From assembly GCF_013363755.1 (NCBI RefSeq), contig NZ_CP054840.1:2101501-2165500 (forward strand): DNA of 64,000 bases, written 5' to 3'. Below, in pieces: positions 8,374-17,839 of the stretch. Numbering within the stretch: the first letter of the stretch is position 1; the number at the start of each line of letters is the position of its first letter. This DNA comes from Comamonas antarctica. GTDB taxonomy: Bacteria; Pseudomonadota; Gammaproteobacteria; Burkholderiales; Burkholderiaceae_C. Position numbers and translations under genes: made by a program. The notes under the pieces were generated by a model. It was not told the DNA's origin. It saw only the letters and a list, made by a program, of their open reading frames with translations, and made no database searches.

Positions 8374-9099
8374 TCAATGCCGAGCTGCAAGCTGCAAAGC
8401 CTTGCGCGTGCAATCGCCCTTTCCGACAAACGCGCAGGCAGATGCGCGTCGCACGGGCGCCTGCGGCGGACCGCCCAGCGGCAGCAGCACCGTGAATTCG
8501 CTGCCCTTGCCCAGGCCATCGCTTCGGGCGAGCACCGTGCCGCCATGCATCTGCACCAGTTGCCGCACCAGCATCAGTCCGATGCCGAGACCGCCCTGCG
8601 CACGCTCGAGCGTCTTGCCGGCCTGCGTGAACATCTCGAAGATATGCTCCAGCTGATCGGCCGGAATGCCGGCGCCGTTGTCTTTGATGCTGACCCGGAC
8701 CTGCGGGCCCGCCAGCGCGGCGCTCAACGCGATCTCGCCGGCAGCAGGTGTGCACTTGCAGGCATTGGTGAGCAGGTTGCCAAAGATCTGCGCCAGCCGC
8801 ACCGGGTCGCCCCACCGCAGGGCCGGCAGGTCGGGCAGGTCCACCCGCAGGCGGTGTCCGTGCTGCTGCAGCAGCGGCCGGCAGACCTCGACGGCCTGCT
8901 CCACGGCTGCCGCCGGCGGCAGCCGTTCGCGCCGCAGCTCGAGTTTGCCGCGCGAGATGCGGTTGACGTCCATCAGGTCGTCGACCAGCCGCACCATCTG
9001 CGCCAGCTGGCGCTCCATCACATCGCGCACCTTCTGGTCCATGGCCGGATCGCCCGCCGACAGCTTCGGCGCACAGGGCTTGCGGGCAGTAGGGTCCAA
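8374..9099 (-). pseudogene. 5'-truncated sensor histidine kinase
   Basis: Encodes the second HisKA helix (MERQLAQMVRLVDDLMDVNRISRGKLELR) and a complete HATPase domain: N-box GNLLTNACK, G1 KDNGAGIP, F-box IFEMF and G2 GGLGIGLMLV. The helix that should carry the phospho-accepting His (H-E-L-R-x-P) is absent. An in-frame TAG stands a few codons before the first possible start (TTG 9099), with no sensor domain upstream. The ATP-binding half is therefore intact but cannot autophosphorylate itself. The C-terminal tail after PLGGPPQAP looks unrelated to kinases. It is most likely a deletion remnant; a short ATP-binding protein starting at an internal ATG is possible but less likely. Confidence 0.65.
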
Positions 9100-9317
9100 G
9101 AAAACCGAAGCGCACAGCCGCTAGTCAGCGTCTCGGCAAGGCCCGGCAAGATTGGCAGGGCACAGCGCGGCGCCCAAGCCTGATCATCCATGCCGCAGTA
9201 CGCCTGAGGTCAAATGCAAGCACATTGCGGAATGTGACCGCGCCGGGCCGTGTCGATGCATGGAACCATGCCTCCCAGGGCGTTACCAAACCGTTTGGCA
9301 TCCGCGAAAGGGAAGAT

Positions 9318-9869
9318 ATGCATTGCCGTCATTGGGTTATCGCAATAGGCCTGGCAGGATGGACCTGCGTGCCTGCATGGGCCGTCTACAAATGCGTGGA
9401 TGCGAATGGCCGCGTCACTTTCCAGCAGTCGGCGTGCAGCGGCGCCACGCAGGGCGCGAAGCTGGATGTGCAGCCGGCATCGGGCTATCCAGCCTCACCA
9501 CCACCCTCCAATGCAGCGACGGCAGATAGCAGTTCGCCCCGCGCGTCCGAAGCAGACCGGCTCAATGCATTGTCCGCACGCCTGGCGAAGGAAAACCGGC
9601 TGTCGACGCTCAACAATCTCAGCATCGGCGGCGCGCAGGACGACATCGCACGGGCCCGCAGGCAATGCCAGGCCGAGCTCGACGCGGTCCGCAACCGAAA
9701 AAAGCTTGCCAGCAACGACCTCGCGGGCGCGACCTGGGAGCAGTCGCTGAGCGCCGAGATGCAGGCCATTGCGGCGCAGTGCGACACGGAGCAGCGCCGG
9801 CTGCAAGCCATACTCGACCGTTATCTCACGGAAAAGCAGGATCTCGAACGCGAGTTGGCCAAACCCTGA
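9318..9869 (+). CDS. DUF4124-domain envelope protein
   Basis: A 183-residue secreted or periplasmic protein. It has a signal peptide ([22 protein letters not shown]) followed directly by the DUF4124 signature [19 protein letters not shown] Pro/Ser-rich linker and a long charged, probably coiled-coil region follow ([18 protein letters not shown]... [21 protein letters not shown]). ATG 9318 was chosen because it places the signal peptide at the N-terminus and GGGAAG precedes it; a longer frame from 9225 has no support. Function is unknown; DUF4124 proteins are common in Burkholderiales. It is convergent with eda. Confidence 0.75.
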   Translation: MHCRHWVIAIGLAGWTCVPAWAVYKCVDANGRVTFQQSACSGATQGAKLDVQPASGYPASPPPSNAATADSSSPRASEADRLNALSARLAKENRLSTLNNLSIGGAQDDIARARRQCQAELDAVRNRKKLASNDLAGATWEQSLSAEMQAIAAQCDTEQRRLQAILDRYLTEKQDLERELAKP

Positions 9870-9877
9870 TCCCGCGC

Positions 9878-10525
9878 TTATCCGCGTGCGAGTTGGCTTG
9901 CGGCCCGTGCCAACGCCGTGATGCGTTCCCAGTCGCCCTGTGCAAGCGCATCGCCAGGCACCAGCCACGAGCCACCGACGCAGGCGACGTTGGCCAGCGC
10001 CAGGAACTCGGCCGCGTTGCCGGGCTGGATACCGCCGGTGGGACAGAACAGGACGTCGCCAAACGGCCCCTGCCAGGCCTTGAGCATCGCGCTGCCGCCG
10101 GACTGCAGGGCCGGGAAGAACTTCAGGGCGTCGAAGCCCTCGGCCTGCGCGGCCATGATTTCGCTGGCGGTGGCAACGCCGGGCAGCAGCGGCAGGCCCG
10201 CTTCGCGGCAGGCGCTGCCCAGCGCCGTCGTGTAGCCGGGGCTGACGGCAAAGCGCGCGCCCGCGCGTGCCGCGGCAGCAGCGTCGTTACTGCTGCGCAC
10301 CGTGCCCGCGCCCACGACGGCTTCAGAAACTTCGCGCGCAATGGCTTCGATGCAGGCCAGGGCCTGCGGCGTGCGCAGCGTGACTTCGAGCATGCGGATG
10401 CCGCCGGCAACCAGCGCGCGCGCCATGGGCACGGCGTGTTGCACCTCATGCAGCACGATGACCGGAATCACCGGTGCGTCTTGCATCACCGCGCGCGCGG
10501 TCAGTGGTGTGCCGGTTACAGCCAT
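9878..10525 (-). CDS. eda: 2-dehydro-3-deoxy-6-phosphogluconate (KDPG) aldolase
   Basis: Cleaves KDPG to pyruvate and glyceraldehyde-3-phosphate, the last step of the Entner-Doudoroff pathway. At 215 residues it is typical for the trimeric class I aldolase. Visible motifs are IPVIVL near the start, the active-site Glu in [14 protein letters not shown], the Schiff-base Lys in FDALKFFPA, and the phosphate-binding CPTGGI. Its ATG overlaps the edd stop by ten bases, with GGAG upstream, so it is translationally coupled as the last gene of the sugar-acid operon. Confidence 0.95.
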   Translation of the reverse strand: MAVTGTPLTARAVMQDAPVIPVIVLHEVQHAVPMARALVAGGIRMLEVTLRTPQALACIEAIAREVSEAVVGAGTVRSSNDAAAAARAGARFAVSPGYTTALGSACREAGLPLLPGVATASEIMAAQAEGFDALKFFPALQSGGSAMLKAWQGPFGDVLFCPTGGIQPGNAAEFLALANVACVGGSWLVPGDALAQGDWERITALARAASQLARG

Positions 10526-12324
10526 GAGCAGGCTCCCTCTTCCGCGCTGAGCGCATTGCGCCGGAAACCGGCAAACAGTTCACGGCCGAAGCCAAAGGTG
10601 TTGTCCAGGGCCTGCGCGGCCGGCATCTGCGCCGGGGTGCGTGCCAGCCATTCGGCCTCGTCGACCAGCACGGCCAGCGTGCCGGCCACGGCGTCGAGAC
10701 GGATCAGATCGCCATCCTGCACGCGCGCCAGCGGGCCGCCAGCGACGGCTTCGGGCGAGACATGGATGGCCGCGGGCACCTTGCCCGAGGCGCCGCTCAT
10801 GCGGCCGTCGGTGACCAGCGCCACCTTGAAACCCTTGCCCTGCAGCACCGCGAGCGGCGGCGTGAGCTTGTGCAACTCGGGCATGCCGTTCGCCTGCGGG
10901 CCCTGCCAGCGCACGACGCAGACCACGTCGCGGTCGAGTTCGCCGGCCTGGAAGGCGTCTTGCAGCTCGGCCTGCGAGCCGAACACGCGCGCCGGCGCCT
11001 CGACCACATGCCGGTCTTCAGGCACCGCCGAAACCTTGATCACGCTGCGGCCCAGATTGCCGTGCAGCAGCTTGAGGCCGCCCGTGGCGCTAAAGGGCGC
11101 ACCCACCGGGCGCACCACGCTGTCGTCGAGGCTGGCGCCGATATCGACCCAATGCAGCCGGTGCGCGGCGTCGCCCTGGGGCAGGCGTGTGTACTCGCGG
11201 ATGCCGCCGGCACGCACGGTGCGCACGTCCTCGTGCATCAGGCCTGCGTCGAGCAGCTCGCGGATCACATAGCCCGGGCCGCCCGCGGCCTGGAAATGGT
11301 TCACGTCGGCGCTGCCGTTCGGGTAGACGCGCGACAGCAGCGGCACGACGGCCGACAGTTCCGAGAAATCGTCCCAATCGATCGAGATGCCGGCCGCGCG
11401 CGCGACCGCGACCCAGTGGATCAGGTGATTGGTCGAGCCGCCCGTGGCCAGCAGCGCCACCATGGCGTTGACGATGCAGCGCTCGTCGACCACTTCGCCG
11501 ATCGGCGCGCAGCCCGGCACCAGCAGCGTGCGCGCGGCTTCGCGCGTGAGTTCCTCGCGCAGCGCCTGGCCGGGGTTGACGAAGGCCGTGCCGGGCACAT
11601 GCAGGCCCATGGCTTCGAGCAGCATCTGGTTGCTGTTGGCCGTGCCGTAGAAGGTGCAGGTGCCTTCGCCATGGTAGGCCGCGGATTCGGCGGCCAGCAG
11701 TTCGCTGCGGCCGACCAGGCCTTGCGCGGCCTGCTCGCGCACCTTGGCCTTGGCGCTGTTCGACAGGCCCGAGGTCATGGGCCCCGCGGGCACGAAGACC
11801 GTGGGCAGATGGCCGAACTGCAGCGCGCCGATCAGCAGGCCGGGCACGATCTTGTCGCACACGCCCAGCAGCAAGGCGGAATCAAACACGTCATGGCTCA
11901 GCGACACCGCCGTGGCCATCGCAATCACATCGCGGCTGAACAGGCTCAGCTCCATGCCGGGCGTGCCCTGGGTCACGCCGTCGCACATGGCGGGCACGCC
12001 GCCCGCCACCTGGGCCGTGGCGCCGTTTCTGCGCGCCTCGTCCTTGATCAGATCGGGGTAGTGCTGCAGCGGCGCATGCGCCGACAGCACGTCGTTATAG
12101 GCCGTGACGATGCCGATGTTGGGCGCGCGCTCGGCGACGATGCGCAGCTTGTCGTTGCCGGGCAGGCCGGCAAACGCATGCGCGACGTTGGCGCAGCCCA
12201 GGCGCTGCGCGCCCGGCGGGCGCTGCGCCATGCTGCGCAGCCGCTGCAGATAGGCGCCGCGCTCGGGGGCGCTGCGCTCGCGGATGCGGCGCGTGACCGC
12301 TTCGACGGTGGCGTTCAAAGTCAT
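10516..12324 (-). CDS. edd: Phosphogluconate dehydratase
   Basis: Converts 6-phosphogluconate to KDPG, the committed step of the Entner-Doudoroff pathway. The 602-residue product belongs to the IlvD/Edd family of iron-sulphur dehydratases. Cluster-ligand and active-site segments are visible: [39 protein letters not shown] and the C-terminal [26 protein letters not shown] 12324 ([10 protein letters not shown]) has GAGAG upstream and was preferred to the TTG at 12336, which would overlap the preceding gene. It lies eight bases after the SDR stop and overlaps eda. Confidence 0.96.
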   Translation of the reverse strand: MTLNATVEAVTRRIRERSAPERGAYLQRLRSMAQRPPGAQRLGCANVAHAFAGLPGNDKLRIVAERAPNIGIVTAYNDVLSAHAPLQHYPDLIKDEARRNGATAQVAGGVPAMCDGVTQGTPGMELSLFSRDVIAMATAVSLSHDVFDSALLLGVCDKIVPGLLIGALQFGHLPTVFVPAGPMTSGLSNSAKAKVREQAAQGLVGRSELLAAESAAYHGEGTCTFYGTANSNQMLLEAMGLHVPGTAFVNPGQALREELTREAARTLLVPGCAPIGEVVDERCIVNAMVALLATGGSTNHLIHWVAVARAAGISIDWDDFSELSAVVPLLSRVYPNGSADVNHFQAAGGPGYVIRELLDAGLMHEDVRTVRAGGIREYTRLPQGDAAHRLHWVDIGASLDDSVVRPVGAPFSATGGLKLLHGNLGRSVIKVSAVPEDRHVVEAPARVFGSQAELQDAFQAGELDRDVVCVVRWQGPQANGMPELHKLTPPLAVLQGKGFKVALVTDGRMSGASGKVPAAIHVSPEAVAGGPLARVQDGDLIRLDAVAGTLAVLVDEAEWLARTPAQMPAAQALDNTFGFGRELFAGFRRNALSAEEGACSWL

Positions 12325-12332
12325 TCGTTCTC

Positions 12333-13091
12333 TCAAAGGAACATTCTGTTCCAGGTGGGGCTGATCAATATCTCGTTGACGCAGACATGGGCCGGCATGT
12401 TGGCGACGAAGGCAATCGTCCGGCCCAGGTCTTGCGGCTGCAGCATGCGTGCCATGTCCGCGTCTGACGGCGGCACCGGGCGCTGCTTCAATATCGGGGT
12501 GGCGACCTCGGCGGGTAGCAGGCAGCAGGCGCGCAAGCCGTGGCGGTGTTCCTCGATGTTGAATTCATGCGTCAGCGCCGCCACGGCGGTCTTGCTGGCG
12601 GTATAGGCCGCGCCCGGCATCGACGCAGTGAAGCGTCCGGCCCAGGAGGCGACGTTGATGATCGCGCCGCCGCCGGCGGCACGCATCACGGGCAACACGG
12701 CGCGCATGGTGTGGACCGTGCCCTTGAGGTTGATGTCCAGCACGCGCTGCCAGTCGTCGGCGCTGCACTCGGCCCAGCTGCGGCGCTGGACATTGATCCC
12801 GGCGGCATTCACCAGCAAGTCGATGCGTCCATGGCGCTGGGTGATCAGCGCTGCGGCCGCCTCGGTCGCCGCGGCGTCGGCGACATCCAGCGCCAGGGCT
12901 TCGGCCTGGCCGCCAGCTCCTTCGAGCTGCGCGCAGGCAGCGGTCAGCAGGTCTGCGCGCCGCCCCGAAAGCACCACCTGCCAGCCGTCGGTAGCCAGCG
13001 CCTGGGCGCCGGCGAGACCTATGCCGGTACCGGCGCCCGTGATCCAGGCGACACGGCGGGCGGCGTCGGCAGGGACGGCGGCGTGGCTCAT
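12333..13091 (-). CDS. SDR-family dehydrogenase of the sugar-acid operon
   Basis: A 252-residue classical short-chain dehydrogenase/reductase. The nucleotide-binding motif is GAGTGIG, followed by NAAG, the catalytic Ser in VASWAG and the catalytic YTASK. The start at 13091 overlaps the dctP stop (ATGA), giving translational coupling. An SDR between a TRAP transporter and edd/eda suggests that it interconverts a keto-sugar acid and gluconate (for example a 5- or 2-keto-gluconate, idonate or similar). The substrate cannot be read from sequence. A general oxidoreductase role is the alternative. Confidence 0.88.
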   Translation of the reverse strand: MSHAAVPADAARRVAWITGAGTGIGLAGAQALATDGWQVVLSGRRADLLTAACAQLEGAGGQAEALALDVADAAATEAAAALITQRHGRIDLLVNAAGINVQRRSWAECSADDWQRVLDINLKGTVHTMRAVLPVMRAAGGGAIINVASWAGRFTASMPGAAYTASKTAVAALTHEFNIEEHRHGLRACCLLPAEVATPILKQRPVPPSDADMARMLQPQDLGRTIAFVANMPAHVCVNEILISPTWNRMFL

Positions 13092-14095
13092 TTGGCGGCG
13101 CGGATCTTCGCCAGCTCGTCCTGCGTCTGCTTCCACAGATCGGCGCCGACGGTATTGGACACCGAGGCATTGACCTGGGTGAGCTTGTCGCGCATGCGGC
13201 CGGCTTCCGTTGCCGACAGCTCGTTGACCTGCATGCCCTTGGACTTCAGGTCGGCCAGGGCCTTGGCGGCCTCGTCACGCGTGTCCTTGCGCTCGAAGTC
13301 GCGCGACTTCTTCGCCGCATCCATCAGCACGTTCTGCTCGGCCTTGCTCAGGCCGTCCCACCACTTCTTGCTGACGGTGACGATCCAGGGGCTGTAGACG
13401 TGGTTGGTGACGGTGAGGTACTTCTGCACTTCGTAGAACTTGCTCGACACCACGGTGTTGAACGGGTTCTCCTGGCCGTCGACGGCCTTGGTTTCCAGCG
13501 CGGTGAACAGTTCCGAGAACGGCAGCGGCACGGCATTGGCGCCGAGGGCCTTGAAGCTGTCGAGGAAGACATTGTTCTGCATGACGCGCAGCTTGATGCC
13601 GTTCATGTCCTCGAGCTTGGTCACGGGGTGCTTGTTGTTGGTCAGATTGCGGAAACCGTTTTCCCAGTAGACCAGGCCGACCAAGCCCTTGGCGTCGAGC
13701 GTGGCGCGCACCTTGTCGCCCACCGGGCCGTCAAGCAGCGCGTCGGCTTCGCGGGTGTTGTTGATCAGGAACGGCGTGTCCCACAGCGCCATCTGCGGCG
13801 AGACGCCGACCAGCGTGGCGGTGGAGCCGACCATCATTTCCTGCGCGCCGCCGATCAGCGCCTGCTGCATCTGCGTGTCCGAGCCCAGCGAGGCATTGCC
13901 GATGCCGCGCACCTTCATCTTGCCGCCCGTGGCCTTCTCGACCTCCTTGGCGAACAGGCGCACCGCGCGGCCCTGGTTCGAGTCGTCGACCAGGCCGTAG
14001 CCGAAGCGCACGATGCGCGGCTTGAAATCCTGGGCCTGCACGGCACCGGCGGCCATCAGGACGGCGAGTGCGCCGAGGGCAAATTTGATTCGCAT
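13088..14095 (-). CDS. dctP: TRAP transporter substrate-binding protein DctP
   Basis: The periplasmic receptor of a tripartite ATP-independent transporter. It has 335 residues with a signal peptide (MRIKFALGALAVLMAAGAVQAQ). DctP-family features include FAKEVEKATGGKMKVRG, the ligand-gating Arg in GIKLRVMQNNVF, and PLPFSELFTALETKAVDGQENP. AGGAGA precedes the ATG. Together with DctQ/DctM it forms a sodium-driven importer. Its place beside gluconokinase, edd and eda points to gluconate or a related sugar acid as ligand (inference). Confidence 0.93.
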   Translation of the reverse strand: MRIKFALGALAVLMAAGAVQAQDFKPRIVRFGYGLVDDSNQGRAVRLFAKEVEKATGGKMKVRGIGNASLGSDTQMQQALIGGAQEMMVGSTATLVGVSPQMALWDTPFLINNTREADALLDGPVGDKVRATLDAKGLVGLVYWENGFRNLTNNKHPVTKLEDMNGIKLRVMQNNVFLDSFKALGANAVPLPFSELFTALETKAVDGQENPFNTVVSSKFYEVQKYLTVTNHVYSPWIVTVSKKWWDGLSKAEQNVLMDAAKKSRDFERKDTRDEAAKALADLKSKGMQVNELSATEAGRMRDKLTQVNASVSNTVGADLWKQTQDELAKIRAAK

Positions 14096-14150
14096 GTCTG
14101 TCTCCTGGTTGGAATATGGGGGCAGCCTGCCCCCGGTTGCAAAAATTCGT

Positions 14151-15431
14151 TCAATGCATCCAGCGCAGCGGCGCCAGCACGATCTGCGGGAAGATCACCA
14201 GCAGCACGGCGAGGAACACATAGGCCAGCAGGAAGGGTGTCGTGCCCTTGATCACGGTTTCCATGCGCAGCCGGCCGACGCCGGCCACGACGTTCTGCAC
14301 CGTGCCCACGGGCGGGGTGATCAGTCCGATGCAGCCGACATAGATGAACATGAAGCCGAAGTACACCGGATCGATGCCGGCCTTCACCGCCAGCGGCGCG
14401 CAGACCGGGCCGAAGATCAGGATGGTGGGCGTGAGGTCCATCGCGGTGCCGACGGCCAGCAGGAACAGCATCATCAGCGCCATGAACAGCATCGGATTGC
14501 CCATCAGGCCGGAGAAGCTGTCGGCCAGCAGGTTGGGCAGGTCGGCCAGCGTGATCATGTATGCCGTCACCGTGGCCGCGCCGCACAGGAACATCACCAC
14601 CGCCGTGGTCTTGGCCGCGGCCAGGAACACGTCGTACAGCTTGCTCCAGCTCAGCTCGCGGTAGATCACCATCGACACGAACAGCGCATAGACGGCGGCC
14701 ACCACGGCGGCTTCGGTTGGGGTGAATACCCCGCCCTTCAAGCCGCCCAGGATGATGACCGGCATCATCATCGCCCAGAAGCTCTTGAGCAGGGTCTTGC
14801 CGCGCACGCCCCAGGCCACGCGCTCGCCCGCGGCCAGCTTGTACTTGCGCGCGATCGTCCACCAGGCGCCGATCAGGAAGGTGCCCATGATCAGGCCGGG
14901 CACGATGCCCGACAGGAACAGCTTGCTGATCGAGGTGTTGGTGGTCACGCCATAGATCACGAAGGGCATCGACGGCGGGATGATGGGCGCGATGATGCCG
15001 CCCGAGGCCAGCAGGCCGGCGCTGTAGCTGTCCGGATACTTCTGGTCGCGCATCATGGGCAGCAGAATCGTGGCCAGCGCCGCGGTGTCGGCGATCGCCG
15101 AGCCGCTCATCGAAGCCAGCAGCACGGCCGCGCCGATGGTGACGAAGCCCAGGCCGCCGCGGATATGGCCGACGAAGGCGCTGGCCAGGTCGATGATGCG
15201 CCGCGACAGGCCGCCGGCATTCATCAGTTCCCCGGCCAGGATGAAGAACGGCACCGCCAGCAGCGGGAAGTTGTCGAAGCCCGCTTGCAGGTTCTGCGCC
15301 AGCAGCTGCGTATCGAAGAAGTCGAGGTGCCACATCAGCGCCACCCCGGTAAGGATCAGCGAATGCGCGATCGGCATGCCGATCACCATGCCGCCGATCA
15401 GCACGAACAGGAAAATGAAAGTCACGATCAT
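14151..15431 (-). CDS. dctM: TRAP transporter large permease DctM
   Basis: The transport subunit of the TRAP system, 426 residues with about twelve membrane spans. Family motifs are VPFFILAGELMNAGGLSRRI, GLGFVTIGAAVLLASMSGSAIADTAA (helical hairpin; GSAIADTAA is typical) and SGGIIAPIIPPS-type loops. AAGGAG lies before ATG 15431. A longer frame upstream runs through dctQ in another phase and was rejected. dctQ ends eleven bases before its start. Confidence 0.95.
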   Translation of the reverse strand: MIVTFIFLFVLIGGMVIGMPIAHSLILTGVALMWHLDFFDTQLLAQNLQAGFDNFPLLAVPFFILAGELMNAGGLSRRIIDLASAFVGHIRGGLGFVTIGAAVLLASMSGSAIADTAALATILLPMMRDQKYPDSYSAGLLASGGIIAPIIPPSMPFVIYGVTTNTSISKLFLSGIVPGLIMGTFLIGAWWTIARKYKLAAGERVAWGVRGKTLLKSFWAMMMPVIILGGLKGGVFTPTEAAVVAAVYALFVSMVIYRELSWSKLYDVFLAAAKTTAVVMFLCGAATVTAYMITLADLPNLLADSFSGLMGNPMLFMALMMLFLLAVGTAMDLTPTILIFGPVCAPLAVKAGIDPVYFGFMFIYVGCIGLITPPVGTVQNVVAGVGRLRMETVIKGTTPFLLAYVFLAVLLVIFPQIVLAPLRWMH

Positions 15432-15442
15432 CTGCGTGCTCC

Positions 15443-15952
15443 TTATTCGATATCCAGCACGCCGTCGTCGGACGGTGCCGGCACGCCGCGGCGCAGGTCG
15501 CGCAAGGCCACCGCCAGCATGCCCAGCGCCAGCACCAGCGTGGCCGCCGCGCCCAGCGCCAGCGGGTAGCCCAGCACCGTGCTGTAGCTGCTCAGCCCGG
15601 CCTCGACCTGGGCCCACGAGCCCCACAGCAGCATCAGCATGCAGGCCAGCACCAGCGCCTGAGTGAGCCAGAACAGCACGCGGCGCGTGGCCGGCTTGAC
15701 GCGCGAGGTCACCATGTCGAAGCCCAGGTGGCTGCCCTCGTAGGCCGCGACGATGGAGCCGACGGCAACCAGCCAGACGAACAGCAGGCGCGAGATTTCC
15801 TCGTACGAGACGATGCTGGTGTTGAAGGCGTAGCGCAGCACCACGTTGACGAACACCGCGATGACCATGCCGGCCAGCGCCAGCACCATGAACAGCTCGG
15901 CCGCGCGCTGCAGGCGCGGCTTGCGCCGGGGAGAACTTGTTTCTGCATGCAT
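15443..15952 (-). CDS. dctQ: TRAP transporter small permease DctQ
   Basis: The four-helix small membrane subunit, 169 residues. It opens with a short basic N-terminus (SSPRRKPRLQRAAE), then the family pattern VNVVLRYAFNTSIVSYEEISRLLFVWLVAVGS, and ends in a soluble tail (PAPSDDGVLDIE). It is required with DctM for substrate uptake. The start ATG 15952 has AAGGA upstream. It lies between gluconokinase and dctM with short gaps, consistent with one operon. Confidence 0.92.
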   Translation of the reverse strand: MHAETSSPRRKPRLQRAAELFMVLALAGMVIAVFVNVVLRYAFNTSIVSYEEISRLLFVWLVAVGSIVAAYEGSHLGFDMVTSRVKPATRRVLFWLTQALVLACMLMLLWGSWAQVEAGLSSYSTVLGYPLALGAAATLVLALGMLAVALRDLRRGVPAPSDDGVLDIE

Positions 15953-15971
15953 GGGGAATCCTTGGAATCGT

Positions 15972-16529
15972 TCACGCCAGGGCGGGCGCGCGCCAGTCCG
16001 TGACGCGGCGCACGATCTCGGCCAGCGGCAGCGTGGCGTCGACACCGACCACACCGTCTTCGCCATCGGGGCGCTCGAGCGTGGCGAACTGGTTGGCCAC
16101 CAGGTCGGGCGAAAAGAAATGGCCGGGGCGCTGCTGCACGCGCTGCAAGGCAGTGGCGTAGTCCAGGTCCAGAAACACAAAGCCCACGGCCGCATCGGGC
16201 AGCGCCGCGCGCAGGCGGTCGCGGTATTTGCGCTTCAACGCCGAGCAGGTCAGCACGATGCCGGTGGCTGGCGTGGCCCGGCCCAGGATCCGGGCCAGGT
16301 CCTGCAGCCAGAGGCTGCGGTCGTCGTCGGTGAGCGGAATGCCGGCCTGCATCTTGCGCACGCTTTCGGGCGCGTGGTAGCTGTCGCCTTCGTGCAGCGT
16401 CCACCCGAGTGCCTTCGCGAGCAACTGGGCGACGCTGGATTTGCCGCAGCCGGACACGCCCATGACTACCCAAGCCGTGGGCCGTGGCGAGGGAGATTCG
16501 CTGCGAGATTGTGGGATAGCGCTATCCAT
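15972..16529 (-). CDS. gntK: Gluconokinase (GntK type)
   Basis: Phosphorylates gluconate to 6-phosphogluconate, feeding edd and eda. The 185-residue product has the P-loop VVMGVSGCGKSS (residues 21-32), GDSYHAPESVRKMQAGIPLTDDDR with the substrate-site residues of the GntK family, TCSALKRKYRDRLR and RPGHFFSPDLVANQFATLE. It is the first gene of the minus-strand operon. The palindromic operator at 16514-16527 covers its start codon and first codons, so repressor binding would block transcription directly at the gene start. Confidence 0.95.
   Translation of the reverse strand: MDSAIPQSRSESPSPRPTAWVVMGVSGCGKSSVAQLLAKALGWTLHEGDSYHAPESVRKMQAGIPLTDDDRSLWLQDLARILGRATPATGIVLTCSALKRKYRDRLRAALPDAAVGFVFLDLDYATALQRVQQRPGHFFSPDLVANQFATLERPDGEDGVVGVDATLPLAEIVRRVTDWRAPALA
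16514..16527. promoter_or_regulatory. LacI-type operator O1 (perfect palindrome)
   Basis: GGATAGC/GCTATCC is a perfect 14-bp palindrome with the central CG step favoured by LacI-family repressors. It overlaps the gluconokinase start codon. The same ATAGCGCTAT core recurs at 16621-16630 near the divergent LacI-family gene, which makes functional operators likely. Confidence 0.75.
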
Positions 16530-16618
16530 GGTACTTACAAAAAAGCGCGGGACCGAAGTCCGCGCGCAGTGAATTATTGCAGGCAGGATTGCGGGTAAAC
16601 CGCGATGCCGACCTGCTT

Positions 16619-16632
16619 GGATAGCGCTATCA
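16619..16632. promoter_or_regulatory. LacI-type operator O2
   Basis: GGATAGCGCTATCA repeats the O1 palindrome with one mismatch at the outer base. It lies about 105 bp from O1 (close to ten helical turns), between the divergent gluconokinase and regulator genes. This suggests autoregulation and possible looping between the two sites. Confidence 0.72.
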
Positions 16633-16670
16633 TAAGCCCATTCCCAACCCTCAGACATCAGGACAAACCC

Positions 16671-17699
16671 TTGACAGAAGCTCCGCGCCGTGCCCGCCGC
16701 TCCAGCGGCCGTGTCACCCTGGCCGACGTGGCCCGGCTTGCGGGCGTGAGCCCGATCACGGTATCGCGCGCTTTGCGTGGCGAGCGCGCTGTCGATTCGC
16801 AGCTGGTGGAAAAAGTCCAGCAGGCGGCCGACACGCTGGGCTACGTGCCCGATCCGGCCGCGCGCGCACTGGCGTCGCAGAAAAGCACGCAGGTCCTGGT
16901 GCTGGTGCCGCTGCTGTCGAACGCGCTGTTCGTCGACCTGCTCGAAGCCGTGCACCGCACGCTGTTTCCCGAAGGCTACCAGCCGCTGATCGGCGTGACC
17001 CACTACGACAGCGCCGAGGAGGAGCTGCTGCTGCGCACCTATCTGCCGCACCGGCCCGCGGGCCTGCTGGTCACGGGCTTCGACCGCAGCGAAACCGCGC
17101 GCCAGCTGATTGCACAGAGCGGCGTGCCCTGCGTGCACCTGATGGAGACCAGCAACGCGCCGGGCGTGGCCTGCGTCGGGTTTTCGCAGACCGATGCGGG
17201 CGCGGCCATCACCCGGCATCTGCTCGAGCGCGGGCGCCGGCGCATTGCGTTTTGCGGCGCGCAGCTCGACCCGCGCGTGCTGCAGCGCGCCGAGGGCTAC
17301 CGCCGCGGCCTGCGCGAAGCCGGCCTCTATGATCCGAGGCTCGAAATGTTGAGCCCCGAACGCTCGTCGATTGCCCTGGGCGCGCGGCTCTTCGAGGAGA
17401 TGCTGCAGCGCATGCCCGATATCGACGCGATCTTCTTTTGCAACGACGACATTGCGCAGGGCGGTCTGCTGGCCGCGCACCGCCTGGGCGTGGCCGTGCC
17501 GGCGCGCATTGCCATGGCCGGCTTCAACGACCTTGCCGGCAGCGACCAGATGGTGCCGTCGCTCACCACGGTGCGCACGCCGCGCAGCGAGGTCGGGCGC
17601 GAAGGCGCGGGCATGCTGCTCGGCATGATGCGCGGCGCCAAGCCGGCCGTGGGCAGTATCGAGCTGGGTTACGAGCTGGTGGTGCGCGAGAGCACCTGA
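16671..17699 (+). CDS. LacI-family transcriptional regulator (GntR-like) of the gluconate operon
   Basis: A 342-residue repressor. The N-terminal helix-turn-helix is VTLADVARLAGVSPITVSRALRG, with the hinge helix PDPAARALASQKS. The periplasmic-binding-protein-like effector domain includes VLVLVPLLSNALF, GFNDLAGSDQMVPSLTTVRTP and a C-terminal ELVVREST. TTG 16671 was chosen because AGGA lies seven bases upstream and it places the start just before the DNA-binding domain. ATG 16605 would make operator O2 coding. It is divergent from gluconokinase. Divergence plus two shared operators argues that it controls the operon in response to gluconate or its 6-phosphate (inference). Confidence 0.92.
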   Translation: MTEAPRRARRSSGRVTLADVARLAGVSPITVSRALRGERAVDSQLVEKVQQAADTLGYVPDPAARALASQKSTQVLVLVPLLSNALFVDLLEAVHRTLFPEGYQPLIGVTHYDSAEEELLLRTYLPHRPAGLLVTGFDRSETARQLIAQSGVPCVHLMETSNAPGVACVGFSQTDAGAAITRHLLERGRRRIAFCGAQLDPRVLQRAEGYRRGLREAGLYDPRLEMLSPERSSIALGARLFEEMLQRMPDIDAIFFCNDDIAQGGLLAAHRLGVAVPARIAMAGFNDLAGSDQMVPSLTTVRTPRSEVGREGAGMLLGMMRGAKPAVGSIELGYELVVREST

Positions 17700-17839
17700 G
17701 CGGGTTGCGGCGGCGGCCCTTGTCGGCGCTGCCGCGCAAGCGCTGGGCGCCAGGCCTTATCCTCGCCGCCCACGGCGCCGGGCATGCTCGAAAGCCTGTG
17801 CCCGCGCCACCCCGCCGGGCCTGCGAGAAAGGCCTTTCC

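Noticed and set aside
10762..12606. Long plus-strand frame opposite edd
   Set aside because: Antisense shadow of the dehydratase; no ribosome site or homologous features.
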